64,000 nt of DNA from Chloranthus sessilifolius. Its lineage: Eukaryota; Streptophyta; Magnoliopsida; Chloranthales; Chloranthaceae. How positions within the stretch are numbered: the first letter of the stretch is position 1; the number at the start of each line of letters is the position of its first letter. Positions 20,506 through 31,296 of the stretch are shown here, piece after piece. Below the pieces are notes generated by a model. The model made no database searches, was not told where the DNA came from, and was given only the letters and a program-made list of their open reading frames with translations. The position numbers were made by a program, and so were the translations under genes. The stretch is from contig CM037586.1 in NCBI GenBank assembly GCA_021018995.1, forward strand, positions 149,648,060-149,712,059, read 5' to 3'.

Positions 20506-22270
20506 TTTTTATTGACTTTTAAGTTTGACTTTAAGATTCTTGGAGGGTCTTGGACCTTCCTTGTTGCATCTTTAATGAATGTGTTGCATGTGTTATGTTG
20601 TACCATAGGTGGTACGTGTGATCATGGGCACAAGGAGCCACGTGAGACCTTGATGCGTGATCTATCAGAGATTTGAGGTAGGGAACACCTTGAACATGTA
20701 CTTTATTTTGCAAGAGCATGTATGTAATGATATAGAATCCAAATGTAAAACTGTTTTAATCGCTTAAGAATTTGTGAAAAGGGTGTGTGTGTGACATCTA
20801 TAAGAGAAATTATAATGAGCCATCCCCAGGGGATGAGGAAGTGAAGTAATAAGAGCATCAGGTGTGATGCAAGTATATGGATACATCCCAGGGATGTATC
20901 TATGATTGAATCATGTCTGATAAGGTCTAACTGATATAAGATACCACACTTACACGGTGAATAACTATATATAAAGCACCTGATATTTTTGTTATTTGAG
21001 GTTTGATAGGACACCCCACCGACGTGGCGGGATACCTATGTGTGGCGGGATATATAAGTAGCCAAATCTGGTAATGAGCCAAGAGCCGGTCTGAGGCTTA
21101 TCGCACATAGTAAATACACCCGAAGTGTTGAATTTAAGTGAAACCCACCGATCCCTGTGGAAAGGGGCTTGATCTGCTTTGTATTCCTGTGGAATACGTT
21201 TAAAACTGTCTATATAGATGACGATGAAGGGTATCTCATCGGGGCTCGATGCTATATTGCTCGGGGATTATTTAAGTTGAAAGGTTAAGTTTTGCTTTAG
21301 GTCTGGTCAGCATCATTCATGAGTAATTAAAAGACATGTGTAAACTACTAGTAAAAATGTGACTCTTTTCTACTGTTTTCTCAGTAATTGCATAGATACA
21401 TCATGCATGACATATCATGGAATATATGTGAGTTCTAATTTATATATTCACTGTGTTTTGTTCCCTATTGAGCTAGGATGTAGCTCACCCTTTTAACTAT
21501 ACGTCGCAGGTCCATTGTTAGCAGCTGTTGACGCTTCAGGGGACGTTGACCCTGGTGAGTCTGACCCGGCACCTGGTGACGAGTTAGAGCCACCTCCAGA
21601 GGACTTCTTCTAGAGGATTCTGTTGCGCAGCTTTGAGAGTTTTTGTGAGCTTGTTTTGTACGGCTTGGTATGTCAAGCCTTATTTTCGTTAAACAATGTG
21701 ATTAATTCATGAGATTATTCGTTTGGGACGAACCATCATTGATGATCAGCGATCATCGATGGTTCAGATCGGTTCTCCACTCATGCAGAGGCATGAGGGT
21801 AGAACTGTCTTTTGAAAAGTTTTAAAAATGATAATTATTCCGCAATTCTAATTACTATTTTCAGTTCATTATTGTTGCTTGATATACCAGTGTTCCGCGC
21901 TTAGTCAAGGGGCGCGGTCAAGATGATCGTGCTGATGGCACGGGTTTCGGGGTGCCGAAATCCGGGCTGTCACAACATATATCGAGAAAGATGTTTTTAA
22001 TAGCATCGATGATGAAAAAATCATGAATTACTTTCAGAAAATGGAAACTCGTCGTGGACAATTGCCATAATAATTAACAACGATTTATGAAAGATACATT
22101 TTTTGTAAGTAGATGATATATTTTGCTTTTGTTTTTTTATATATTTTTAATGCTTTTTTTTACAAATATATATATTTTTAGTGTTTGCTTAGGAGAAAAA
22201 AATTTATATAATTTTTCAACAATAATTGATTAGATGACCACCCTATGAAGAAATCTTGGCTCCGCCCCTG

Positions 22271-22610
22271 GTAACATCATGAGAGATGATGGCTTCATCG
22301 CTCTTGGGAGTCGCCAAAACTACTGAAGAAGAAGATATGAGTGCTTCAAGTACGCAATTGAGTATAAATGATGAAAAAATATTTTATTGAAGAAGAAGAT
22401 AATGCATATTTTATCGAAGGCAATAAAATATAAATGACTATAACTACAATTTTTCTAATAATAAACGGATGCAAATAATAGGTGGGTATTTTTAAAATTT
22501 TGATTGGTGCAAATAGAGGTAGCCTCAAATATCGTTTAATATGTTTTCTTTGCCACGTTTTAACCTCAACTCAAAATTTTATTGTATTAATTTCTCTAGC
22601 ATTTACTTAA
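22271..22610. other. right part of the Mutator-like element and flank
   Basis: 22279-22482 holds GAAGAAGAAGATA-type purine words of possible genic origin, then the right terminal repeat (22483-22524). AT-rich flank follows to 22610. No frame of note. Confidence 0.4.
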
Positions 22611-22993
22611 GGGAGTCATTACTTGCACTTCGAAAGTTAGCCCTTGCACCCAACTTAAGGAAAGACTTAATATTTTAGGGACATATAACATGTATAAAGG
22701 AAATCTGGGCTGTTTGATTTGAAGTTTATGATCTATAGATCTCCAATGCATAAGATTAGAGCAAGCCACGAAAATTGTCATATGTTCTATTGTAGTCAAT
22801 TGTTGAGTCAGACAACTTCCTTTGACTACATTTAATCACATAATGAAGATTATATTTTGTTCTAATCTTTTGTAGTTAATATCTTTAAATCATGTCTTTA
22901 TAATCAAATGGATAGCAAAGGTCGCCAAACTTGTAAGTCTTTCTTTTAAACTTAGTGTAAGGGCCAACTTTTGGATTGCAATCAATAGCTCCC
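22611..22993. mobile_element. Mutator-like MITE, family B copy 2
   Basis: Begins GGGAGTCATTACTTGCAC and ends AATCAATAGCTCCC. The arms are inverted around the centre near 22800. The 9-bp duplication is TTTACTTAA (22602-22610) and TCTACTTAA (22994-23002), 8 of 9 bases. 383 bases, no coding. Confidence 0.85.
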
Positions 22994-23023
22994 TCTACTT
23001 AATTGCATCATGATTTTATTTAT

Positions 23024-23424
23024 GGGAATCATTACTTCCACTGGCAAACTTGGCCCTTCCACTGAGTTTAATACAAAGACCTACAAGTTTGGCAACCTCT
23101 GCTATATGAAAACACCATCTAAACTATTTGATTTAGAGTCTGTCATTTAAAGATATTAAGTGTAAAAGATTAGCACGAAATATAATCTTCATCATGTGAT
23201 TAAATAGAGTCAAAGGCTATTATTTGAGTCAACGATTGACAACAATAGATCATATGATAAATATCGTGTTTTGTTCTAATCTTATCTACTATGGATATAT
23301 AGATCATGAACTTTACATTAGACGGGTTAGATTGTGTTTTCACAAGTCTCATATCCCTAAAATACAAACTCTTTCTGTAACTTCGGTTCAAGGGCCACAT
23401 TTCCGAATACAAGTAATGGCTCCC
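23024..23424. mobile_element. Mutator-like MITE, family B copy 3
   Basis: Begins GGGAATCATTACTT and ends AAGTAATGGCTCCC, with a perfect 9-bp duplication TTTATTTAT (23015-23023, 23425-23433). 401 bases. It sits 30 bases from copy 2, so the family either inserted twice at one hotspot or used the same AT-rich site. Confidence 0.92.
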
Positions 23425-23981
23425 TTTATTTATTTTATAAGTAAGCATGAGATTTAAACCCTAATGCCACACGCTTGAGGGCATCACTATTGCGGCTTTA
23501 ATAATATGATTATCCAACCGAAAATGGTAAATCTAAACCTAAGTCAATTATATTCTTGGGTGCACCAAATACTTAACACTTGAATTTGTGGCCATCAATC
23601 TATCTTTTACGTCACAGGCCAATATGTGGAGCAGGCCGGCCCTAGCCTCGGGCCGCCAAAATTTTCGTCCCCCTATTCTTATAATTCTTTATAAATTATT
23701 AGTTAATATAATTTTCAATGTACTAAGATAGTTAATTAAGTCAATGGGTTAGTTGGGTTAGTTGGTTAAGTTACTTGTGTCATTTTACTTTTTACCTATT
23801 AGTTTATGAGTTCAACCCTTCTCATGCCCCATATTTGTATTATTTTTATGGGGTCGGATCGGGTCTTTGCTGGGTTGGTATTGGTCATAGGTTGGATCAC
23901 CTGACTGGGCTAGGCCAGCCTTATGTATTGATCCAATAGATTCTCTGACTTCATTTTGATCGGTTCGAATTCTTTGACCAG

Positions 23982-23984
<3 letters not shown>

Positions 23985-24065
<81 letters not shown>
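23985..24065. repeat. (AT)n microsatellite
   Basis: About 40 uninterrupted AT units lie inside the hAT-type element. Confidence 0.95.
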
Positions 24066-24068
<3 letters not shown>

Positions 24069-24436
24069 TTCCTTATTAAATGACCCAACTGAAAATAATG
24101 ATCGTGTGCTCGTTAGAGCTCATTTTTTTACAAATGGCCTATCATTTGGATCTACTTGATGAGAGTTATTCAATGAACCTATTTATAGAACCTTTTGAGA
24201 TTATTAAAATGCTAAAAAATGACAGGAAAGATTCAATAACAATTAAAATGCGAAAAAATGTCATAGTGTTATTAGTTGGGTTACTCGATCTGTGGGATGT
24301 GCTCTACTATTTAACTTTTCTCTTTTTGTGTTCTATTTTCCTTTAATATATATTTTCGTTATCTTATTAGTTACATTTTCAAATTATAAACAGTAGAATA
24401 TAATATGCATATATTCGTAATCTAGGAGCAGTCATT

Positions 24437-24738
24437 GTGACAAATTTTAATTTCGGCAATATTTCAAAAAAATTCAAAAAGTTTTGGAAAAATTTCGAGT
24501 ACAAAAAATATTCTATATAAATTATATTTAATATTTATAAATTTTTTTATTTATTATACAAAAGCAACTAAAATTAAAAGAAAATTCATTAAATTTAACA
24601 AAATTTCATTAATTTTGCTAAAATTAATAAAATTTGGCGATTTCGGAGAAATTATTGAAATTTCACTAAAAGTTACGTCCAACTTCTGTTTCAATAAATT
24701 TCACTGAATTTTTGAAAAATATTGGAGAAATTTGTCAC
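24437..24738. mobile_element. foldback element with GTGACAAATTT ends
   Basis: Ends GTGACAAATTT and AAATTTGTCAC are inverted copies. The inside is AT-rich with repeated GAAATTTC-like words. Similar words (GTGACAAATTTC, CATTAATTTGGG) recur in the tandem repeat at 59168-60440, so the two are related. No clear target duplication. Confidence 0.5.
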
Positions 24739-24875
24739 TATGAGAAATGAGTATTATTTTATTTGATAAAAAAAAAGGTTGTGGCAAATTATTTTTTGGA
24801 TTAATATGAAGGAAGGCCCCATTTTAGGAACTCGCCTTAGGCACCCAAAATCTCAAGGCCGGCCGTGATGTGGAG

Positions 24876-25370
24876 GGCAGTATGAGACTCGGATTGAAGT
24901 TCTTTATGATCAGTTTGTGGGCTTCCTCCTGTAGTGCAATCGAAGGTTGACAATATTACAACCTCAACGTGGTCGGTTTAAGCCCAGCTTAGGCATAAAA
25001 AAACCCTTCCATTTGCATGCTCTTGATCATACGGCCTCGATCATCTGATGAAAATGGTAAACCTTACCTAGTAAACGTTTAAAACCTTGGTACCAGAGGC
25101 CGTTGGTTGGGGTAACGAGTTCATGCATGTTGCTTAATTCTGATGCCAAAATGTAACATCTCGGTATGGTCAGAGAGATTTTAATCTGTGTTGTGTAACA
25201 TAAATGACCTTAGATGGCTACAGTGGCCGGGCCCCAATCACATGAGGCCAGAGGGTCTGATTCGGAGTTCAAACTCATGGGAAAGGCAGTTATTTTATGT
25301 GGTGCTCTAAATGGGGTGGTTGGACATGACAGCCCCCCTTTTAGTTAAAGTAGCACGTTAACGGCCAGCT
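24876..25370. other. unassigned stretch with LTR-like words
   Basis: Near 25151 TGTAACATCTCGG resembles a gypsy LTR start and near 25330 GGACATGACAG resembles an LTR end, but only about 180 bases lie between. This may be a deleted LTR remnant. The rest shows no feature. Confidence 0.3.
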
Positions 25371-25583
25371 GCTTTGTTTGGGTTATCTCTTTTAAGATCA
25401 GAAGCAGCTCTTTCAAAGAGCAGATAGATAGAACAGGTACAGAACAGTTTTATTATTTAAACTAACTCTCCGTCAGAGTAAATGAGGCAAGGAGCTATAT
25501 TACCAAATCTAAAAATAATTTTCCGCCGGAATCAAAAAGTGAAAGAGCTGCTCTTTGCCCTAAAAGAGCTAACTCAAATGCAT
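25371..25583. mobile_element. MITE, family D copy 1
   Basis: The left arm (TTTGGGTTATCTCTTTTAAG, AGCAGCTCTTTC) pairs with the right arm (GAAAGAGCTGCTCTTTG, TAAAAGAGCTAACTCAAA). A relative lies at 31073-31296. Superfamily unresolved: no clear target duplication. Confidence 0.6.
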
Positions 25584-25759
25584 CTAACTGCATGACGTGA
25601 TTACATAGCGTGTTAATCAAACACCCAACGAAAAAAAGTTTTTTTTTTTTCACTGTAAAATACTTGATCCCATTTGCAAATGCAAACGCGTTAGCCCTTA
25701 AAAGATTATGCTAGCAGCTTCCGAACAATCAAACATGCCCATTACAAGTTCAAAAATAA

Positions 25760-26540
25760 CACTAATTAGGGATTTGAACCATCCGATCTATACATTCTAA
25801 TATGGATCATGGAGCATATTTTTTATTAGCGGTCCATATTAAAGTGCATACCTTCAAAGTAGTAGATAGATCTTATATTGAAGGGAAACATGCGCAAAAT
25901 TTGCAATTTTAGGAGATTTGGACCATAAGATGTTTTCACTTTAATACCAGTTGCTATTCTTAATTAGTTTTAATGGCTAATGGTTTAAGTCTACTTATAG
26001 GCACGATTTTTGGCTGAAACATATTTTAATGATGGATTGCCAGTTATATAATTTAGATTGCTTATCCATGTACACCATGTGGCATAATAGTAAAACACTT
26101 TTAGATGCTGTTAAAAAAATGTTTTTAAGTTAATGGTGTTAGATTATTTAACCACCATTTTAATATTTAAATATCTGTCAAATTAAACCTATTATTATTA
26201 TTTTATTTACTTTTAAAAATCTAGGACCCGATTCTCTTGACCGTCATTTAAATGTGGGTGAATCATACCATCAAAGTGATAGATCATTAATTGAAGTGCA
26301 ACAGCCCACAAAAATGGGGTTTTAAGGAGATTTAAACCATCCAATACATTGATGATAATATGAATTGTTGCTTTTAATTTTAATGGCTGATAAACAAGTT
26401 CACCAATCTGATGGTTCACATCCGCTTATAGGCATGTTGCTTGGGCTGATATATGTTCTAAGGATATATTGTCACTTGAATAATTTAGATTGCTCACAAA
26501 TGTGCGCCACATGACATCCTTACTACTATATAAAAGTAAA
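25760..26540. repeat. two direct copies of MITE family E sequence
   Basis: Blocks starting near 25765 (GGGATTTGAACCATCC) and 26265 share, in the same order, the words AGTGATAGAT, TTTAAGGAGATTT, TTTTAATGGCTGAT and AATTTAGATTGCTTA, about 0.45 kb apart. The same family recurs at 38851-39329 and about 39640-39955. The elements end in a hairpin word TTTAAACACC...GGTGTTTAAA. Confidence 0.55.
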
Positions 26541-26968
26541 AATTGTTTCAGTCAGCTTTCCATACCTAAAATGCCCCTAACTCTTGAGCACCCTATAACA
26601 AGAGTCCTAATCTAATTAATCATGCCATATAATAGGAGTCCACTTTTGTTTTTGTTTTTTCCCCTATAACAAGAGTCCTAATCAAATTATAATCGTCCCA
26701 TATATAACAAGACTGCAAGAGTCCTCTTTTGTTTTTGATTTTTCCCGTATAACAAGAGTCCTAATTTAAAATAGATAAATAAAACGATTATTTGTATAGA
26801 ACTCAGATTCACATTTTCTACTACACTCCTTGCTCTGTATAAAATGAAAAGAGAGAAATAGAGAAAATATTAAGAAAAAACAAATTAAATATAAAGAAAA
26901 TGTGACAATTAGAAGAATAACTAAAGAAATTTGATGAGTTTTATTTATTTCTTTCTTTCTTCTTCTTC
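26541..26968. other. AT-rich stretch with short direct repeats
   Basis: The word ATAACAAGAGTCCTAAT occurs three times (about 26596, 26666 and 26750), about 70-85 bases apart, forming a small tandem array. Nothing else seen. Confidence 0.55.
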
Positions 26969-27323
26969 TTATATACTAACCACCATAATAGCTGAATCAT
27001 TGTTCTGCACCCCAACGTTTAGGGCATTAACTGAAGAAAATGTAGAAAGGTAAATAGCAAAAATAAAATGTGTTACCTTCAATGGTTCCTTTGTAGCCAT
27101 TGCTGAAGACAAAGAAGAAAGGTCTTTGAATTTTTTAAGCTTGGTTTTCGCCAAAGGGCTCTGAATGATTCATAGAAACCAGGTGTTTTGTGTATGTGTG
27201 AAGTTGGGGCTTTTGTCTTCTTTCGGCTTGTGACAAATCCTTGGTTTTTTTCTCACGGTTATCACTTCCCACTTTAGATGTTGATTTCTTGAATTGGACG
27301 GTTGATGTGCCAAGCCAACTCAT
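26969..27323 (-). other. exon-like minus-strand sequence of unknown origin
   Basis: Two overlapping short frames (27323-27135 and 27154-26969) have unusually balanced codon content for this window. The first encodes MSWLGTSTVQFKKSTSK and a lysine/glutamine-rich stretch; the second encodes KTKLKKFKDLSSLSS and then AMATKEPLK, followed by a possible splice donor (AAG/GTAACA, near 27078). They may be a decayed exon of a host gene. No family was recognised, and chance cannot be excluded. Confidence 0.25.
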
Positions 27324-28525
27324 TTAATCTAAAAAAATATCTTCGGGTATTTGTCTTATACTTGATTGAAATTTTTTATTCCGTGTTTTGACAAGAATAA
27401 ATTTTTTCAATGAGTCTGAGTGGATCTCGTCATATTCATGATTGGGAAGTGGATGTATAGCCAATAGCTACAGCAAGGGTTGTCAGTAGGTCGGGTCGGG
27501 TTGAAATTTATGCTTTCCAATGGAAATATGGTATGCCTAACCCGACCCACCCTGATGATGCAACTGACTCAACCTGATCCCATAAAATAGTCATAATTTT
27601 TCTTCTTTTAATTTTATATATAAATTATTGGGTTGGGCCGACTTGACACAAGTTTTGCTGGACCAAAGTCAAAGGTTGGGCCAAATGTTTCATGACTAGC
27701 CCAACCAGATGGGTCACATTTATGTGCCCAACCGAATAAAAATTTGGGCCGGGCCTACTGTCAACTACACAATGACAACCCTAGATATAATGCTATGAAT
27801 GACAAAATTAAAGAAATTCAAGAAAGCACTGGTAGGTTCGACACTAGACGTTATCATCAATCTTCCCGTTAATGTAGATTAATTGACCTTATTTGGCTTT
27901 GACAGTCAAAGTAGTATCGCCATTAGTTTTTTGCTCTCTATGATGGCCTTGTGAGTTGTGACAGATCAATAAATGCTCCATATGATAGCCCTCAAATATC
28001 CTTAAATAAAAGCCTAATTGAGAAATGACACGCAAAGCTGATCGTGATTGTTACCCTGACCTTGACCTTGACCTTAAATAGATGGGATAAGGGGATGATG
28101 ATTATAATAACCTTATATATTGAGATTTTTAACATCCGACACTATTTTCAGTCCTTTATGGATATAATTTATCACCATCAACCATCATTTGAATTATTTG
28201 ACTAAGATAATACTTAAATGATTAAATTTGATTTAAATGATTGATGGAAGTATAACTGTACCCATGAGATGATCAGTTGAAAAAACTGTAATGACCACTT
28301 TAAAAGAGTACCTTTAAATTCACCAATTAACTCTTTAAGTTAGCTCATGCAGATACCCATTGATTTCTTTAAATCAAATGATGAAGATCGTTTTTCATCC
28401 TAATCTTTCACACAATGGAACATGGGCGTGTATCACCAAATAATCAATTTTTTATTTCACATAGCACACAGCCCAATAAAATTTCATATGATTTAAAAAT
28501 AGATGGCAAGTATTTACCTTTAACA
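27324..28525. other. no genes; scattered MITE debris
   Basis: There is AT-rich sequence with a GGTCGGGTCGGGTTG stretch near 27490 that pairs loosely with CCCAACC words near 27660-27735, and a family C-like fragment at about 28290-28490. No intact end could be supported. Confidence 0.35.
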
Positions 28526-28690
28526 TTTAAAGAGCCATTAATTAGCACACAAATTTTGCCCTTGCACACAAGTGAAAGAAAGACTTTGTATTTGGGAACA
28601 TGTGCCATGCGGAAATACCAGTTAAGTCTTGTGAGTTGAAGGCCATGATCAAAAGATTGGTATGAAACACATCTCTAAAGATTTTATACG
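28526..28690. mobile_element. MITE family B fragment
   Basis: AGAGCCATTAATTAGCACAC followed by CCCTTGCACACAAGTGAAAG and ATGTGCCATGCGG matches the left half of family B. The right half is missing. Confidence 0.45.
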
Positions 28691-29276
28691 CAAGGTGCAC
28701 CAAACGCATATATTTTGATAAAACTCATCCCACCATGCTCCTCAGGTTTATATATTTGACCCCAATTTTTTTAATATATGCCTTTACCAAACCTAGCTCA
28801 GTTCAATTCTCATAATTCTCCTTTATCTCTGTCTATTTTGCATACAAAAAAATTGTCAACCTAACTTTCAAATGATTCATGCTCGAACTTGATCCGAGAG
28901 GTCAAGTTCATATGCTCTACCTGGTTAAAAAATTGAGTTAAGAAATGACATCAAATTAGCCTGATAATGTTTTGGTTGGTGTTACCGGCACATCACTTTA
29001 TGTTATAGCTACCACATTCAATGAATAAAAACTGTTGAAAAAGAGTGAAAATCTACGGTCCCAAATGTGGTCAAACGATAAAAAATTCAATGCGCTATTA
29101 TGTTGAGGCAGTACCCAAACTTTGGTTGAAGTTTAGACCACAAAAAAAATTAATTTTTTTTAATAGATGACATGTGACATTGCACACGATCCCAAAAAAA
29201 ATACTATCTGATCTAAGATTTGAATGCATAAGTTCATCCATACGTTAGAACCCATAGACCTTTTCTATTTTATAAA
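28691..29276. other. no feature seen
   Basis: AT-rich intergenic DNA without supported genes or element ends. Confidence 0.4.
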
Positions 29277-29337
29277 TTTATTATAATTTTTATAATTTTT
29301 ATAATTTTTATAATTTTTATAATTTTTATAATTTTAT
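29277..29337. repeat. 9-bp tandem repeat TATAATTTT
   Basis: About six perfect units of TATAATTTT, ending before GGAGCAATACG. Confidence 0.9.
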
Positions 29338-29573
29338 GGAGCAATACGTGCAAAGTATGTGCATGTTTACTAGTAATAATAAAAAGCCAAATTTCAATGG
29401 TGTGAAATAAAATGCCTAATTTCAGTGGTGTAAGATAAAATGCCTAATTTTAATAGTGTAAAATGATTTAAACACGATTTTGGTGTTTAAGAGTTGGTAA
29501 GGAGCCATTATCCCTAAAATCTAGGGGCCGATAAAAGCGGAGTGGGTTCCTACATGGCAGAAACAAAGAACTA

Positions 29574-29761
29574 TTACAACATGTGAAGGAAATACGGATT
29601 TACCGAACAAATATAATTTAAACACCTTTAATATTGCTTTATGTCATTCATAAAAAAAAAAAACAAACAAAGAACTATTACAACATGTGAAGGAAATACG
29701 GATTTACCAAACAAACATAATTTAAACACCTTTAATATTGCTTTATGTCATTCATAAAAAA
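29574..29761. repeat. tandem duplication, 94-bp unit
   Basis: The unit starting CAAAGAACTATTACAACATG is present at 29574 and 29668. The copies differ by a few substitutions (CCGAACAAATATAA against CCAAACAAACATAA). Each copy ends in a short A-run. Confidence 0.9.
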
Positions 29762-29880
29762 AGAAAAAAGAAATATAGCTTTATGTCTCTCCTCGATACA
29801 AAGGACATTTGTTGGAGTCTCGCTCGCTTGCCAGCCAATAATACATATAAAAAGAGAAAACTCGCGTAAAGGTAAGGTGG

Positions 29881-30000
29881 AGGCACACCATTTGCTCCTA
29901 AATTTGGTGCATATCTCTTAAAAAAACATATCACTCAAAGAGGCACACCATTTGCTCCTAAATTTGGTGCATATCTCTTAAAAAAACATATCACTCAAAG
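29881..30000. repeat. perfect 60-bp tandem doublet
   Basis: Bases 29881-29940 and 29941-30000 are identical, beginning AGGCACACCATTTGCTCC and ending CACTCAAAG. No mismatch separates them, unlike every other duplication in the window. Confidence 0.95.
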
Positions 30001-30185
30001 AGCAATCAGATTCACATTCTTCCTAGTTATCAGGATCTGGTAAGAGACATCTTATTTTAGGTAATGAGCTGTTATTGAAATCTTCTCCATCTTAGTTAAA
30101 ATGACCACTTTATAAAGGGGTATTAAGAATCTAGCTTAATTGGAAGGTTGACAATATTACAACATGTCATAGGTTTTACTCCAGC

Positions 30186-30217
<32 letters not shown>

Positions 30218-31072
30218 TAAGGCACGTATAGCTCTATTGTGAAATGATTAACTCCTCCACTGACCATTTGAATAAGCAATTTAGGGTTGAAAGATAGATT
30301 CCAAATATCTTAGAGCATGATTTTTGTTCCATATGTTTTGTGATCAAAATCTTATCCTAAAGACTGGCTTGGTAATACGAGCACTTTAGAGTGAAACCCT
30401 TTGACAATTTTTGGGCCCAAGGGTTGAAAATATTCAACATATTTGTCACTATTGATTCTTTTGTTTCTTTAAACAACCTCCCTGCCTCTTCCTTGCTATA
30501 TATAGGGAAGAGCTCGCTACCCGTATGCTTCGAAGCTCGAGTGGGGATGAGGAGGACGAAGATGTCGCTTGAAGAGGAAGACAAGGCGTGATGTTGGTTT
30601 GGCTCATCTCTAATCATTGGCCATTTTAGAGAGACGAGCCGAATCAATATCACTCTTGTATCCTTCATTCTTAAATTTGTTTCATGTCATCCACCAAAGT
30701 TACCCTCTAAATTTTCTTTGTAGTTCTATACTTCTATCATTAAGAGTATGATCTCTCTATATGTAGTTATTTATTTATTTATTTATTTATTATTATTATT
30801 TTTTATCGATGAACAGGGATTGTGAAAGCCGCCATAGAGTAGGCCATTGTAGATGAATCTTAGAAGAGGCGACCCCCCTGGGGGCCTCAAAGGAGCTATC
30901 AGAGTGAGTTGTCTCGTACAGTGGGTCATCACGGACGTCGGCTGTGAAGCATGATGATTTTTTAAGTGTATATTTCTTGCTTGAAATTGCAAATTCATTT
31001 TTTAGGTGTCGATCTTGATTGTTATGTTACATGATTAATGCAACATCACCTGACATCGTAAGATTCTCATAC
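30001..31072. other. no supported gene
   Basis: Holds (TATC)n/(TA)n at about 30187-30221 and (TTTA)n/(TTA)n at about 30768-30801. A 103-codon minus frame (30357-30668) and a 71-codon one (30783-30998) show no known domain. The second contains a proline-rich PLRPPGGSPLL phrase. Confidence 0.4.
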
Positions 31073-31296
31073 TGTGTTAGGGTTAACTCTTTCAGAGCAA
31101 AAAGCAGCTCTTCACTCTTTGGCTTCGGTGGGGAACTGGTTTGATATTTGGTAACACAGCTCCTCGCCCTTTTTGTTCTAGCGGAGAGCTATTTTAAGTA
31201 ATAAAGCTGTTCTCTGCCTGCTCTCATACTAGAGCAGATTTTATTTACTATGGCAGAGAGTTGCTTCTGTTCTTATAAGAGCTAACCCAAACACAA
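31073..31296. mobile_element. MITE, family D copy 2
   Basis: Left arm TGTGTTAGGGTTAACTCTT and right arm AAGAGCTAACCCAAACACAA are inverted copies. Inner arms AAAGCAGCTCTTCA and GAGAGTTGCTTCTG also pair. Same family as 25371-25583. Confidence 0.65.

Larger units (their letters stand above)
19417..21974 (+). mobile_element. Ty3/gypsy solo LTR, copy 2, inserted in the hAT element
   Basis: Starts TGTAATATCCCG, ends CCGGGCTGTCACA, 2558 bases, with a perfect 5-bp target duplication ACATA (19412-19416, 21975-21979). It is a full-length relative of the inverted copy at 3576-6120. Landmarks in order: GA microsatellite (19671-19717), palindrome array (20039-20505), GGATGTAT/CATCCC word pairs (20820-20910), GGCTCGATGCTATATTGC (21243), and CTCACCC...CGCAGG near 21490, the conserved 3' block seen in Tekay/Del-like LTRs. 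No internal element sequence remains. Confidence 0.92.
19379..22070 (+). pseudogene. hAT transposase C-terminal exon, interrupted
   Basis: Two pieces in one frame, 19379-19416 and 21980-22070, are separated by the solo LTR and its duplicated ACATA. They encode MEDELMSDCLI and then YIEKDVFNSIDDEKIM, FQKMETRRGQLP and a stop. This is the end of plant hAT transposases, just after the hAT dimerisation region, which in family members finishes with an R.GQL motif. A TAG lies directly before the first piece, and the dimerisation core, RNase H-like catalytic domain and zinc finger are absent. The insertion therefore hit an exon of a gene that may already have been deleted further upstream. Confidence 0.78.
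17734..22270 (+). mobile_element. hAT DNA transposon, decayed, split by a solo LTR
   Basis: Ends are CAGTGGCAGAGCCA and TGGCTCCGCCCCTG, inverted with few mismatches. The 8-bp target duplication is GTGACATC (17726-17733) and GTAACATC (22271-22278), differing by one G-to-A. The ends and the surviving transposase tail match plant hAT elements of the TTF-type zinc-finger/hAT-dimerisation group. Without the nested LTR it is about 1.97 kb. The left part is CT-rich (17950-18240), and near 18290 a GAACAAGCAG/GTATTT junction looks like a 5' UTR splice donor. Most of the transposase gene is deleted. Confidence 0.88.
15669..22524. mobile_element. Mutator-like element with long terminal repeats, carrying nested insertions
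   Basis: The left end GGGTACGTCTATTTGCACCA and the reverse complement of the right end GGCTACCTCTATTTGCACCA match at about 35 of the first 42 positions. Closely related ends occur on a MITE at 45776-46071. Inside, once the copia and hAT insertions are removed, remains about 0.95 kb, much of it C-rich sequence (CCACCACCACT, CACCTCTACATCCTCC) that looks like decayed genic DNA. That would fit a gene-capturing Pack-MULE, but no protein was recognised. No 9-bp duplication is visible at the ends (ATAATAAAA versus TCAAATATC), so the outer boundary is less certain than the inner elements. Confidence 0.55.
23632..24867. mobile_element. hAT-type element, non-autonomous
   Basis: Starts CAGGCCGGCCCTAGCC and ends CTCAAGGCCGGCCGTG, with a perfect 8-bp duplication ATGTGGAG (23624-23631, 24868-24875). 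The CAGGGCCGGCC-like termini and 8-bp duplication are standard for plant hAT elements. 1236 bases, including a long (AT)n tract (23985-24065) and an inner foldback (24437-24738). An 88-codon frame at 24080-24346 shows no transposase motif. Confidence 0.9.

Noticed and set aside
24080..24346. 88-codon frame in the 23.6 kb hAT-type element, considered as transposase
   Set aside because: No zinc finger, catalytic or dimerisation motif of hAT transposases; the C-terminus is only a hydrophobic tail.
28065..28080. Telomere-like or hormone-response repeat in CCTTGACCTTGACCTTGACC
   Set aside because: Only about three 6-bp units (TTGACC), too short and not a plant telomere motif.
30357..30668. 103-codon minus frame as a host gene
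   Set aside because: No recognisable domain, no splice context, and an AT-rich setting. Could be chance.
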